DNA of 64,000 nucleotides from Actinomycetes bacterium. GTDB taxonomy: Bacteria > Actinomycetota > Actinomycetes > Nanopelagicales > Nanopelagicaceae. A program made the position numbers and the translations under genes. The stretch spans positions 42,918 through 106,917 of the forward strand of contig BJFT01000001.1 of the NCBI GenBank assembly GCA_014190015.1. Reading direction: 5' to 3'. This document shows positions 52,913 to 61,344 of this stretch, piece after piece; position 1 is the stretch's first letter; every line of letters begins with the position of its first letter. Under the pieces are notes generated by a model. The model was not told where the DNA came from, did no database searches, and saw only the letters and a list, made by a program, of their open reading frames with translations.

Positions 52913-54381
52913 TGGCTCGCTTAGAAGATCTAGTTCACGGCAGATCTCCTCTTTCATCAGCACACATCCATAGGATTCAAGAACTTGTTGCCGACTGGCA
53001 GCTTCTCGCAGATTTATCTTTCGCAGACTTAGTCCTCTGGGTTCCACTGCGCAAAGACTTTAAGAGTTGGCCAACAGGCTACGTCGCCGTCGCACATATT
53101 CGACCTACTACCGCAGCAACCATTTTCACCCACGATGTTATTGGTGATGAGATTGAATGGGGGAGCAAGCCACTTATCGATCAAGCTCTTTCAGATGGTG
53201 AAATTATCAGAGACTCCGAACCTGAACTTGTCGGAGAAGTAATGATTAAAGTTGAAACCGTTCCAGTAATTTTTGAATCTCAAGTGATAGCGGTTATTTC
53301 GCGCCACCGAAGTGCCGAATCAATGCGCACACCGAGTCGACTCGAATTAAACTATCGAGAAATTGCACATAAGTTGTACGCAATGGTTTCAGAAGGTTCC
53401 TTTCCATACCCTGGAGCGCATGCATATTTAGATCCAATTCCACGAGTTGGTGACGGACTAATTAGATTAGATGTAAATGGAACAATCTCTTATGCCAGCC
53501 CAAACGCACGTTCTGCCTACAACAGACTTGGATGGGATAGCGATTTAGAAGGATTTAATCTTGGCGAGATTAGCGAAAAGATAAACACAAATACTCATGA
53601 TGCAGATGATCAAGGTTTACGAAGTCGTTTAAGTGGAAAAACTCTGCAACGCGCTGAGTGTGAAAATGAAGGCGGAACGATTGATTTAATCGTTCTTCCA
53701 CTCGTTGCCAAAGGTGATCGAATTGGCGCCATCGTTCTAATCCAAAACGTAACCGAGTTACGTCGCCGTGAGCGAGAAATCGTTACCAAAGATGTCACGA
53801 TTAAAGAGATCCACCATCGCGTAAAGAACAACTTACAGACAGTTTCCGCGCTCTTGCGTTTACAAGCAAGACGAATCGAAGACCCCAGTGCGAGTGCAGC
53901 ACTCGATGAAGCTGTTCGCCGAATTGCTTCAATCGCCCTCGTTCATGAAACACTCTCAACTAGTTCGCAAGCCAGTGTTGCTTTCGATCAAGTTTTGGAT
54001 TCACTCATCACTCACGCCCTAGATTTAAGCCCACGCATGAACGAACTTACGATTACCCGCGCCGGAGAAATTTCATCTCTTGACCCGCGAATCGCAACTC
54101 CTTTAGCCCTTGTGGTTACTGAGTTAATCCACAACGCACTCGAACATGGTTTAGCAACGACTGGTTCGGGAGTGCAGATCAGTATCGATCGTCAGAGTAA
54201 AGAGTGCGTTATTGAAATTTCAGATGATGGCGAGGGTTTGCCAAGTGGATTTGATTTGAATACTTCCTCAAACCTAGGACTTCAAATTGTTAGAACTCTG
54301 ACTGAAAATGAGTTGAAGGGTTCTATTGAACTAAAATCCGCGCAGAATTCAACGGTAGCAAAACTTAAATTCCCGATTTAA
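52912..54381 (+). CDS. pdtaS: Sensor histidine kinase, PdtaS-like (GAF/PAS + HisKA_2)
   Basis: EIHHRVKNNLQTVSALLRLQARRIEDP; ELIHNALEHGL, GLQIVRTL; adjacent to a WhiB1-type gene. Confidence 0.88.
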   Translation: MARLEDLVHGRSPLSSAHIHRIQELVADWQLLADLSFADLVLWVPLRKDFKSWPTGYVAVAHIRPTTAATIFTHDVIGDEIEWGSKPLIDQALSDGEIIRDSEPELVGEVMIKVETVPVIFESQVIAVISRHRSAESMRTPSRLELNYREIAHKLYAMVSEGSFPYPGAHAYLDPIPRVGDGLIRLDVNGTISYASPNARSAYNRLGWDSDLEGFNLGEISEKINTNTHDADDQGLRSRLSGKTLQRAECENEGGTIDLIVLPLVAKGDRIGAIVLIQNVTELRRREREIVTKDVTIKEIHHRVKNNLQTVSALLRLQARRIEDPSASAALDEAVRRIASIALVHETLSTSSQASVAFDQVLDSLITHALDLSPRMNELTITRAGEISSLDPRIATPLALVVTELIHNALEHGLATTGSGVQISIDRQSKECVIEISDDGEGLPSGFDLNTSSNLGLQIVRTLTENELKGSIELKSAQNSTVAKLKFPI

Positions 54382-54656
54382 ACAGGATTGTTTACTTGAT
54401 TCTGTTCTTGCATGCGCGCGCGATTTCTTGCAGCACGACGTTTTAATGCACGACGTTCATCTTCTGAAAGCCCGCCCCACACACCAGCATCTTGTCCGCT
54501 CTCAAGTGCCCAAGCCAAGCACGGTTCTTTAACAATGCAACGGTTACAGACTTTCTTTGCTTCTTCAATTTGTGTAATTGCTGGGCCAGTATTTCCAACT
54601 GGGAAGAAGAGCTCTGGGTCTTCATCACGACAAGCAGATTGATGACGCCAATCCAT
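54378..54656 (-). CDS. whiB1: WhiB family transcriptional regulator (WhiB1-like)
   Basis: MDWRHQSACRDEDPELFFPVGNTGPAITQIEEAKKVCNRCIVKEPCLAWALESGQDAGVWGGLSEDERRALKRRAARNRAR. Confidence 0.95.
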   Translation of the reverse strand: MDWRHQSACRDEDPELFFPVGNTGPAITQIEEAKKVCNRCIVKEPCLAWALESGQDAGVWGGLSEDERRALKRRAARNRARMQEQNQVNNPV

Positions 54657-54835
54657 GACTGAACCATCCCTTCTACGTAAAAAGATTTTCGAGATTTAGC
54701 TAATACGAGGCATCAATGCCAACGCAACGTCTTAATTCTCCCGTGTATTGCTTAGTTAAACAAGGATGTAGGAGAAAAGATTTCTGTGAATTAAGTGATT
54801 TACATCGCCTGAATGAAGATTAATTCCTTGTTGCG

Positions 54836-54907
54836 TGCCCCCGGCAGGAATCGAACCTGCGCACCAGCCTCCGGAGGGCTGTGCTCTATCCCCTGAGCTA
54901 CGGGGGC
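54836..54907 (-). tRNA. tRNA-Arg(CCG)
   Basis: GCCCCCG/CGGGGGC acceptor stem, D arm GCTC-GAGC, anticodon stem CAGCC-CTCCGGA-GGCTG (anticodon CCG), T arm GCAGG-TTCGATT-CCTGC, discriminator A; 72 nt, CCA not encoded. Confidence 0.96.
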
Positions 54908-54964
54908 GCATGAACAAGGTTATCAGCGCGTGCGCGAACAGAAGTGAGGTGCCAGAATTATCAG

Positions 54965-55495
54965 ATGAGCGCACAAACTGCATATTTCGCAACTGGATGT
55001 TTCTGGGGTGCTGAACGACGATTCTGGAAATTAGATGGCGTTATTGAAACAAGCGTTGGATATATGGGCGGAACAGTTGCAGATCCATCCTATGAATTGG
55101 TGTGCACTGGAAGAACGGGTCACACTGAAACAGTCAAAGTTGTATTTGATACCAGCAAAATTTCCTATTCAAGATTATTGAAAGAGTTTTGGGAGATGCA
55201 CGATCCGACTTCATTGGATCGCCAAGGAAATGACATTGGTTCTCAATATAGAAGTGCCATCTTTACAACATCAGATCAACAAAAGAGTGAAGTCGAGCAA
55301 TCGTTGGCAATCTATCAAGCCGAGTTAGATAAAAACTCAATTGGTCCAATCGTGACGCAGGTACTTGCCGCTGATGGAAATGAATACTTTGAAGCCGAGA
55401 AATACCATCAACGATATTTAGAGAAGAATCCAAATGGTTATGACTGTCACTCCAGTACGGGAATTAACTTCCCCGAATCAATGGTGAGTGCATGA
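54965..55495 (+). CDS. msrA: Peptide-methionine (S)-S-oxide reductase
   Basis: AYFATGCFWGAERRF, GYMGG, EFWEMHDPTSLDRQGNDIGSQYRSAIF. Confidence 0.96.
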   Translation: MSAQTAYFATGCFWGAERRFWKLDGVIETSVGYMGGTVADPSYELVCTGRTGHTETVKVVFDTSKISYSRLLKEFWEMHDPTSLDRQGNDIGSQYRSAIFTTSDQQKSEVEQSLAIYQAELDKNSIGPIVTQVLAADGNEYFEAEKYHQRYLEKNPNGYDCHSSTGINFPESMVSA

Positions 55496-55896
55496 GCAAG
55501 AAAGTTCAGATCGATGAAGCCGAACTAAAGGCCAGGCTTGATCCACTCTCATATGACGTACTGCGAAACGCAGCAACAGAGCGCCCATTTACAGGTGAAT
55601 ACACAGATACCGAAACAACTGGCGTGTACAAGTGCAAAGCTTGTCAATCAGAACTCTTTAGGAGCGAAACTAAGTTTCACTCCGGATGTGGTTGGCCAAG
55701 CTTTTATGCACCAACCGAAAATGATGCGGTCACTCTTATTGAAGATCGCTCACTCGCACCGCGCGTCAGAACCGAAGTTCGCTGCGCAGCTTGTGATTCA
55801 CATTTAGGGCATGTATTTGAAGGTGAAGGATTTGATACACCAACAGATCAGCGTTGGTGCATTAATTCAGTTTCACTCATTCTTGAACCAAAGTAA
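55492..55896 (+). CDS. msrB: Peptide-methionine (R)-S-oxide reductase
   Basis: ATERPFTGEYTDTETTGVYKCKAC, GCGWPSFY, RWCINSVSL. Confidence 0.96.
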   Translation: MSKKVQIDEAELKARLDPLSYDVLRNAATERPFTGEYTDTETTGVYKCKACQSELFRSETKFHSGCGWPSFYAPTENDAVTLIEDRSLAPRVRTEVRCAACDSHLGHVFEGEGFDTPTDQRWCINSVSLILEPK

Positions 55897-55917
55897 GCAG
55901 ACCAATACAGTTCACAT

Positions 55918-57447
55918 ATGAAATATGACGCCATCGTTATGGGCGCAGGTCACAATGGCTTAATTGCGGCTTCATATTTGGCCAAAGCTGGCAAAAGCGT
56001 TTTGATGCTTGAGGCTGCAGATGAAATTGGCGGCGCAACAGCAAGTGTCAGAGCGTTCAAAGAGTACGACGCCATGCTTTCACGATATTCATATCTCGTC
56101 GCTCTACTGCCTGATCAAATAGTTAGTGACTTGGGATTAAATTTTGAAACTCTCTCCCGCGAAGTTTCATCCTTCACGCCGTATGTGAAGGATGGCAAGG
56201 ATCTCGGATTACATATCTCTCGAATCTGGGATAAAGAAACCGAAGAGTCATTCAAAGAATTAACTGGCTCTGACCACGAAGGAAAGCAGTGGCAAGAGTT
56301 TTATTCAGATGTGGAAAAATTCGCTCAGAAAATGGCACCTACCTTTCTGCAACCTTTGCTGACTCGTTCTGAGATGAAAGCGCACATTGGCGAGAATGAA
56401 ATATGGGAATACCTTGTAGAAAAACCAATGTCAGAAATCATCAAATCTAAATTCAGCAATGACCTGGTCAGGGGAGTCGTTTTAACTGATGCGTTAATCG
56501 GAACCTTTGTCTCTGCTGAATCAATCCAATCCAATATCTGTTTTCTATATCACCTTATGGGAAATGGCACAGGAGAGTGGAGAGTGCCTCGCGGTGGAAT
56601 GGGCGCACTGGTTAAGGAGTTAGAACGAGTTGCAACGTCATTAGGTGTGCAAATAAAAACATCTTCTGAAGTTACGCAGATTTCAAGTGATTCAAGTGGC
56701 GTAACTGTGCAGACAATTTCAGGACAGAGTTATGAAGCTGAGTATCTGCTCAGTAACGCAGCACCGGCACATCTTGATCGAATTCTGGGCAAGAAAACTC
56801 AAGACTCTCTCTCCGGTTCGCAGTTAAAAATTAATATGTTGCTCAAAGCGTTACCGCGTTTAAAATCTGGAGCAGATTCAAAGAAAGCATTTTCAGGAAC
56901 CTTTCATATCAATGAAAGTTACGATCAACTAGAAGGTGCCTACCAAAGCGCTAAGAGTGGCGTGATTCCCGAATATGCTCCATCTGAAATGTACTGCCAC
57001 ACATTGACGGACCCAAGTATTTTAAGTGATGATTTAGCGAGTAAAGGTTTTCACACATTAACTCTCTTTGGTTTACATACCCCTGCTGAACTCTTTGAAA
57101 AAGATAACAACGCTGCTAAAAAAATGGCGCAGAAGCGTTGCCTTGATGCACTCAATGATTATTTGCTAGACCCCATCGAAAGTGTCTTAGCTGTAAATAG
57201 CGATGGTTCTTTGTGTATCGAAGTAAAGAGTCCGCTGGATCTAGAGAAAGATGTTCGATTGCCAGGTGGCAATATTTTTCATCGAGACCTCAATTTTCCA
57301 TTTAAGGAAGAAGGTGATTCACGAATCTGGGGCGTTGAGACCGATGATCCACGCATCTTTATCTGTGGAGCCGGTGCGCAACGTGGTGGAGGAGTAAGTG
57401 GAATCCCTGGTCATAATGCAGCAATGGCATTGCTTCTGAAGGGTTAG
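55918..57447 (+). CDS. FAD-dependent NAD(P)/oxidoreductase, phytoene desaturase/PYROXD2-like
   Basis: DAIVMGAGHNGLIAASYLAKAGKSVLMLEAADEIGGATAS; C-terminal FICGAGAQRGGGVSGIPGHNAA. Confidence 0.88.
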   Translation: MKYDAIVMGAGHNGLIAASYLAKAGKSVLMLEAADEIGGATASVRAFKEYDAMLSRYSYLVALLPDQIVSDLGLNFETLSREVSSFTPYVKDGKDLGLHISRIWDKETEESFKELTGSDHEGKQWQEFYSDVEKFAQKMAPTFLQPLLTRSEMKAHIGENEIWEYLVEKPMSEIIKSKFSNDLVRGVVLTDALIGTFVSAESIQSNICFLYHLMGNGTGEWRVPRGGMGALVKELERVATSLGVQIKTSSEVTQISSDSSGVTVQTISGQSYEAEYLLSNAAPAHLDRILGKKTQDSLSGSQLKINMLLKALPRLKSGADSKKAFSGTFHINESYDQLEGAYQSAKSGVIPEYAPSEMYCHTLTDPSILSDDLASKGFHTLTLFGLHTPAELFEKDNNAAKKMAQKRCLDALNDYLLDPIESVLAVNSDGSLCIEVKSPLDLEKDVRLPGGNIFHRDLNFPFKEEGDSRIWGVETDDPRIFICGAGAQRGGGVSGIPGHNAAMALLLKG

Positions 57448-57456
57448 GCTTTACAC

Positions 57457-58569
57457 ATGAGCGATCCACAATTAAGCCCAGAGACGATTGCTATTTCTGC
57501 TGGCCGTCCTCCGGTTACAAAAGATGGATCTCTAAATCCAGATATTTCTCTTAGTTCTACATATCACGCCGGTGGAGAACTTGGTTATGGACGTTCAGGA
57601 AATGAAACGTGGAGCGCACTAGAAAGTGCAATCAGCGAATTAGAAGGTGGGCAGACACTTGCATTTGCATCTGGAAATGCAGCAATCAGTGCAGTCTTTG
57701 CACTGCTTCCAATTGGTGCGCCAGTTGTTGCATCCGATCAGGGATACAGCGGAACAATGGCGATGCTTACTTCATTTCAAGAGAGCGGTCGCCTAGAAGT
57801 TCGCTTCGTTGATATTGCCAATACAGATGCTGTCATTGCTGCCATGAATGGCGCAGCTTTTCTCTGGCTTGAATCTCCAACTAATCCTGGACTGGAAGTT
57901 GCAGATATGCCAACACTTATCGTCGCAGCTCGTAACCTAAGTGTCGGAGTTGGTGTTGATAACACATTTGCTACTCCATTGATTCAAAACCCACTAGCAA
58001 TGGGTGCCGATATCGTGATGCACTCCGTAACCAAATATTTTGCAGGACATAGCGATCTCATCATGGGTTCTTTATCAACGAAGATGCCAGCGCTCTACTC
58101 TCGCTTACACGAGATTCGCAAGATTCACGGTGGAATACCTGGTCCTTACGAAGCATGGCTTGCTCTTCGCGGTCTACGCACATTTCCACTGCGCTTTTAT
58201 AAGGCTCAAGAGAATGCTCTTGAGCTAGCAAAGCGTCTAAGCAAGCACCCAGGAGTTTCGCGCGTTAGATACCCGGGATTACCCGAAGACTCTCAACATG
58301 CTCGAGCAAAGAGTTTTATGCGCGGCTTTGGCGCTGTCGTTTCATTTGAAGTAAAGGATGGGCCGGCAAAGGCTGATCGCATATGCGAAAGCTCGCATCT
58401 AATTACCCATGCAACGAGTTTGGGTGGCATTGAAAGTCTGTGGGAACGACGCAGACGTTGGCCAGCTGAGAGTGTATTGACTCCTGAGAATTTGATTCGA
58501 CTATCTGTTGGTTGCGAAAACATCGAAGATCTATGGCGAGATATTGAGCAAGCGTTTTCCAACTCGTAA
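57457..58569 (+). CDS. Cys/Met metabolism PLP-dependent enzyme (cystathionine gamma-synthase/lyase family)
   Basis: LSSTYHAGGELGYGRSGNETWSALESAISELEGG, SVTKYFAGHSDLIMG, SVGCENIEDL. Confidence 0.9.
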   Translation: MSDPQLSPETIAISAGRPPVTKDGSLNPDISLSSTYHAGGELGYGRSGNETWSALESAISELEGGQTLAFASGNAAISAVFALLPIGAPVVASDQGYSGTMAMLTSFQESGRLEVRFVDIANTDAVIAAMNGAAFLWLESPTNPGLEVADMPTLIVAARNLSVGVGVDNTFATPLIQNPLAMGADIVMHSVTKYFAGHSDLIMGSLSTKMPALYSRLHEIRKIHGGIPGPYEAWLALRGLRTFPLRFYKAQENALELAKRLSKHPGVSRVRYPGLPEDSQHARAKSFMRGFGAVVSFEVKDGPAKADRICESSHLITHATSLGGIESLWERRRRWPAESVLTPENLIRLSVGCENIEDLWRDIEQAFSNS

Positions 58570-58614
58570 TCTATAAATACTGCAAAAGTTCAAAAAGAAG
58601 AGTATTTTTAACCT

Positions 58615-58764
58615 ATGTTCAAAGCCATTCGCCGACTAGCCGCAGCCATTGCTGTCGGCCTATTGGCGTTTAAGGCTGTTGCGTCTTTCTTGTCATGGAT
58701 CGAACGTCAAGAAGACTCCACTGCAGAAGCGTGGATCGATGAAGATGAATTTGAAGACGCATAA
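58615..58764 (+). CDS. 49-aa membrane microprotein (TM helix + acidic C-terminal tail)
   Basis: ATG 58615 reads MFKAIRRLAAAIAVGLLAFKAVASFLSWIERQEDSTAEAWIDEDEFEDA*; stop TAA directly abuts GTG start of next CDS. Below the ORF-track length cut-off. Confidence 0.65.
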   Translation: MFKAIRRLAAAIAVGLLAFKAVASFLSWIERQEDSTAEAWIDEDEFEDA

Positions 58765-59148
58765 GTGAGCACTGCTGATTACATTCCAGGTGCATGCAAC
58801 ATTGGCAAAGGTGAAGTTAAACAACGCCAAATCGTTGCATTAATCGGTTTAGCACTCTCAATTTCAATTCTGGCAACACTTATTTCAATAAATGCACCAC
58901 GCAGTGCACGCCTAGGACTTTTTATTCCGTTGATGGTTGCTAGCGTGGGATGGGTTCAATCACGTAAGAAGTTCTGCTTGGCTTATGGATTTATGGGCAC
59001 ATTTAATTTTGGAAAACTCGGCCAGCTTTCAAAAGTTGCAGATAGCGCAAGCCGCGCCGCGGATAGAAAAACTGCGCTCAGTATTCTTTTTCAAACAACT
59101 GCGTATGCAGCAATAGCAACAGCACTTATTTACGCGTTGCCGCTTTAA
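58765..59148 (+). CDS. Small membrane protein with conserved-looking CNIG...FCLAYGFMGTFNFG cysteine motifs
   Basis: 127 aa; YIPGACNIGKGEVKQRQ, three hydrophobic segments, WVQSRKKFCLAYGFMGTFNFGKLG; GTG start. Confidence 0.75.
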   Translation: MSTADYIPGACNIGKGEVKQRQIVALIGLALSISILATLISINAPRSARLGLFIPLMVASVGWVQSRKKFCLAYGFMGTFNFGKLGQLSKVADSASRAADRKTALSILFQTTAYAAIATALIYALPL

Positions 59149-60056
59149 ATTATTTCGCTTCCATCCTTACGTGTAGCCGTCAAACTAGCTACTGTCGTAA
59201 TTGTCAGAGAAGTAATAATGAATCCAAGGCTGACAGCAAGTGGAACGTGAGGAACCTCGATACCTGCAACATCATGAATGCCAACTGCGTGTAGTGCCTC
59301 GAAAATCATTTTGAATCCGATGAAGCCCAGAATTGCTGAGAGGCCGTAGGAAAGGTAAACCAAGCGAGCAATTAAGCCTTGAAGCAAGAAATAGAGTTGT
59401 CGCAACCCCATCAGCGCAAAGATATTTGTTGTAGCCACAATGTAGGGATCTTTCGTGATTCCAAATATCGCTGGAATAGAATCAAGTGCGAACACCAAGT
59501 CGGTTACACCAAGTGAAATAAGTGCGATTGTAAAAGTGCTGGCGCCTTTACTCTTCAGGTAGGTTTCAACGCGGCTCTCTTTCACTTCCTCGTCATGTCC
59601 ACTTTCGCGAATAAGTTGAATCGCTGTGAAGATAAGGAATGCGCCAAAGATGAAAAAGACACTTTGGAAGCGAGAGATGATTGCTGCACCTGCTGCAATA
59701 AATCCACCACGCAATAACAAAGCGATGATGATTCCCAGCAAGAGCACGAGCTGTTGTTTTTTACTATCAATCTTGAGTCGGGAAAGGATAATTACGAAGA
59801 CGAAGATGTTATCTACTGAAAGCGCATACTCTGTTAACCAGCCAGCAAAAAATTCAGGACGCGCGGTTGGAGATTCCACCCAGTTTGGCATCAAGATACC
59901 GAAAACGATTGCCGCGCTCACATAAATCACAGTCCAGATGGAGGACTCTGTAATCGTTGTCTCTTTATCTCGTCTAAGAATTGCCATGACTAAGTCAAAG
60001 GCAATGACTAGTGAAAGAACTCCAATTGTGACAAACCAAACGGTTGCAGATTCCAA
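59145..60056 (-). CDS. TerC family integral membrane protein
   Basis: GWLTEYALSVDNIFVFVIILSRLKI, TDLVFALDSIPAIFGITKDPYIVATTNIFALMGLRQLYFLL. Confidence 0.95.
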   Translation of the reverse strand: MESATVWFVTIGVLSLVIAFDLVMAILRRDKETTITESSIWTVIYVSAAIVFGILMPNWVESPTARPEFFAGWLTEYALSVDNIFVFVIILSRLKIDSKKQQLVLLLGIIIALLLRGGFIAAGAAIISRFQSVFFIFGAFLIFTAIQLIRESGHDEEVKESRVETYLKSKGASTFTIALISLGVTDLVFALDSIPAIFGITKDPYIVATTNIFALMGLRQLYFLLQGLIARLVYLSYGLSAILGFIGFKMIFEALHAVGIHDVAGIEVPHVPLAVSLGFIITSLTITTVASLTATRKDGSEII

Positions 60057-60129
60057 GTTTTAACCCTCTTCGCGATCAGTAATTGCCAATGAACGTGGAG
60101 GAGGTTACCGCAAAACTGGTGTCTTTCTC

Positions 60130-60558
60130 TTAATTACGTTTCTTTTCGTCTTTCTTTAGCTCAGCGGGTGGAGATGGAAGCGAACCAAGGGCTGCAAGTG
60201 CGGCATCTCGTACCGCAACCGCTGCAGTGCGTGCATTCTTTAGAGAATTCATAATAATCATTTTTTGCTCAGCCGTCGTTGCACTCATCAGAGCTATTTT
60301 TGCATCTGATGTTGCTTTTCTAATTGCATTTTTGAAAGCTTCATTGATCTCTTCGCGTGCTTCTTTTCGAGCCTGCATCGCAGCTTTATATGCATCAATT
60401 TCGTACTTCAGTTTCTCTTTTGCATTCTTAAAATCCATCTTTGCTGAAGGTTTTGTTTTTGTTCGATCTTCATCTGCAGAAGCTGGGGAGATTAAAGAAA
60501 AAGTAAGTGCAGCACTTATTAAAGTTGCCAATCCCAGATTGCGGGCACGGTTCGCCAT
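60130..60558 (-). CDS. Small secreted Lys/Ala/Glu-rich, predicted helical protein
   Basis: Signal peptide LATLISAALTFSLISPASADE followed by a charged helical region (KLKYEIDAYKAAMQARKEAREEINEAFKNAIRKATSDAKIAL). Confidence 0.7.
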   Translation of the reverse strand: MANRARNLGLATLISAALTFSLISPASADEDRTKTKPSAKMDFKNAKEKLKYEIDAYKAAMQARKEAREEINEAFKNAIRKATSDAKIALMSATTAEQKMIIMNSLKNARTAAVAVRDAALAALGSLPSPPAELKKDEKKRN

Positions 60559-60579
60559 GGCAAAAGTGTAGAAGATTTC

Positions 60580-60597
60580 TTTGTGAACCTCCTGTGA
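60580..60597 (-). promoter_or_regulatory. Candidate PhoP/OmpR-family binding site (11-bp direct repeat)
   Basis: Reverse strand TCACAGG-AGGT-TCACAAA between the divergent secreted-protein gene and response-regulator gene. An embedded AGGAGGT SD-like string is a confounder. Confidence 0.4.
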
Positions 60598-60657
60598 GAT
60601 GCTTAGAAAACACCTAAAGTTAGTTACAGATATCTAGAAATGTGCGAAGGTATAGCC

Positions 60658-61341
60658 ATGGCTCCTCAAATTATGGTCGTAGACGACGAAGCAAACGTAC
60701 GTGAATTAGTATGCGATGCACTACGCATCGCAGAGTTTGAAACTCTCCAGGCCAATGACGGCATGTCTGCCCTGACTTTGCTACGCACCGCTAAGCCAGA
60801 TTTATTAATCATCGATATCAACATGCCTTTAATGGATGGTTTTGATTTAGTTGAACGTTTGCGTTCGCAAAACGACATGACACCAGTACTCATGCTCTCG
60901 GCAAGAAATGACCGAGCAGATATCACTCGAGGCCTTTCTTTAGGTGCAGATGATTATGTGACAAAACCTTTTGGATTAGAAGAGTTATTACTTCGAGTCA
61001 AAGCAATCTTGCGCCGTACATCGAAAGTTTCGACCACAGCTGCCACGCTTACTTGTGGACCAATAACACTCAATGAAGAGAAGCACCAAGTGACTTTCAA
61101 TCAAGATCTCGTAGATTTATCACCAACAGAGTTTCGACTACTCGCGATGCTGCTTGAAAATAAGGGTCGTGTTCTTAGCAAATCTGTACTCTTAGATGAT
61201 GTGTGGGGGATTACTTTTGAGTCAGAGACAAGCGTTGTGGATACCTATATTTCTTACTTGCGCAAAAAATTACATCGCGACGGATTTGAAGGAATCAAGA
61301 CCATCAGAGGAGTTGGATTTCAAATTTTGGAACCAAAGTAA
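60658..61341 (+). CDS. OmpR/PhoP-family response regulator
   Basis: IMVVDDEANVRELVCDALR, LIIDINMPLMDGFDL, DDYVTKPFGLEELLLRVKAILRR, SPTEFRLLAMLLENKGRVLSKSVLLDDVWG...VVDTYISYLRKKL. Confidence 0.93.
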   Translation: MAPQIMVVDDEANVRELVCDALRIAEFETLQANDGMSALTLLRTAKPDLLIIDINMPLMDGFDLVERLRSQNDMTPVLMLSARNDRADITRGLSLGADDYVTKPFGLEELLLRVKAILRRTSKVSTTAATLTCGPITLNEEKHQVTFNQDLVDLSPTEFRLLAMLLENKGRVLSKSVLLDDVWGITFESETSVVDTYISYLRKKLHRDGFEGIKTIRGVGFQILEPK

Positions 61342-61344
61342 ATA

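Noticed and set aside
54836-54907. tRNA-Arg as an integration site for a genomic island
   Set aside because: Flanking genes (whiB1, msrA) are ordinary; no integrase or duplicated tRNA 3' end was seen nearby.
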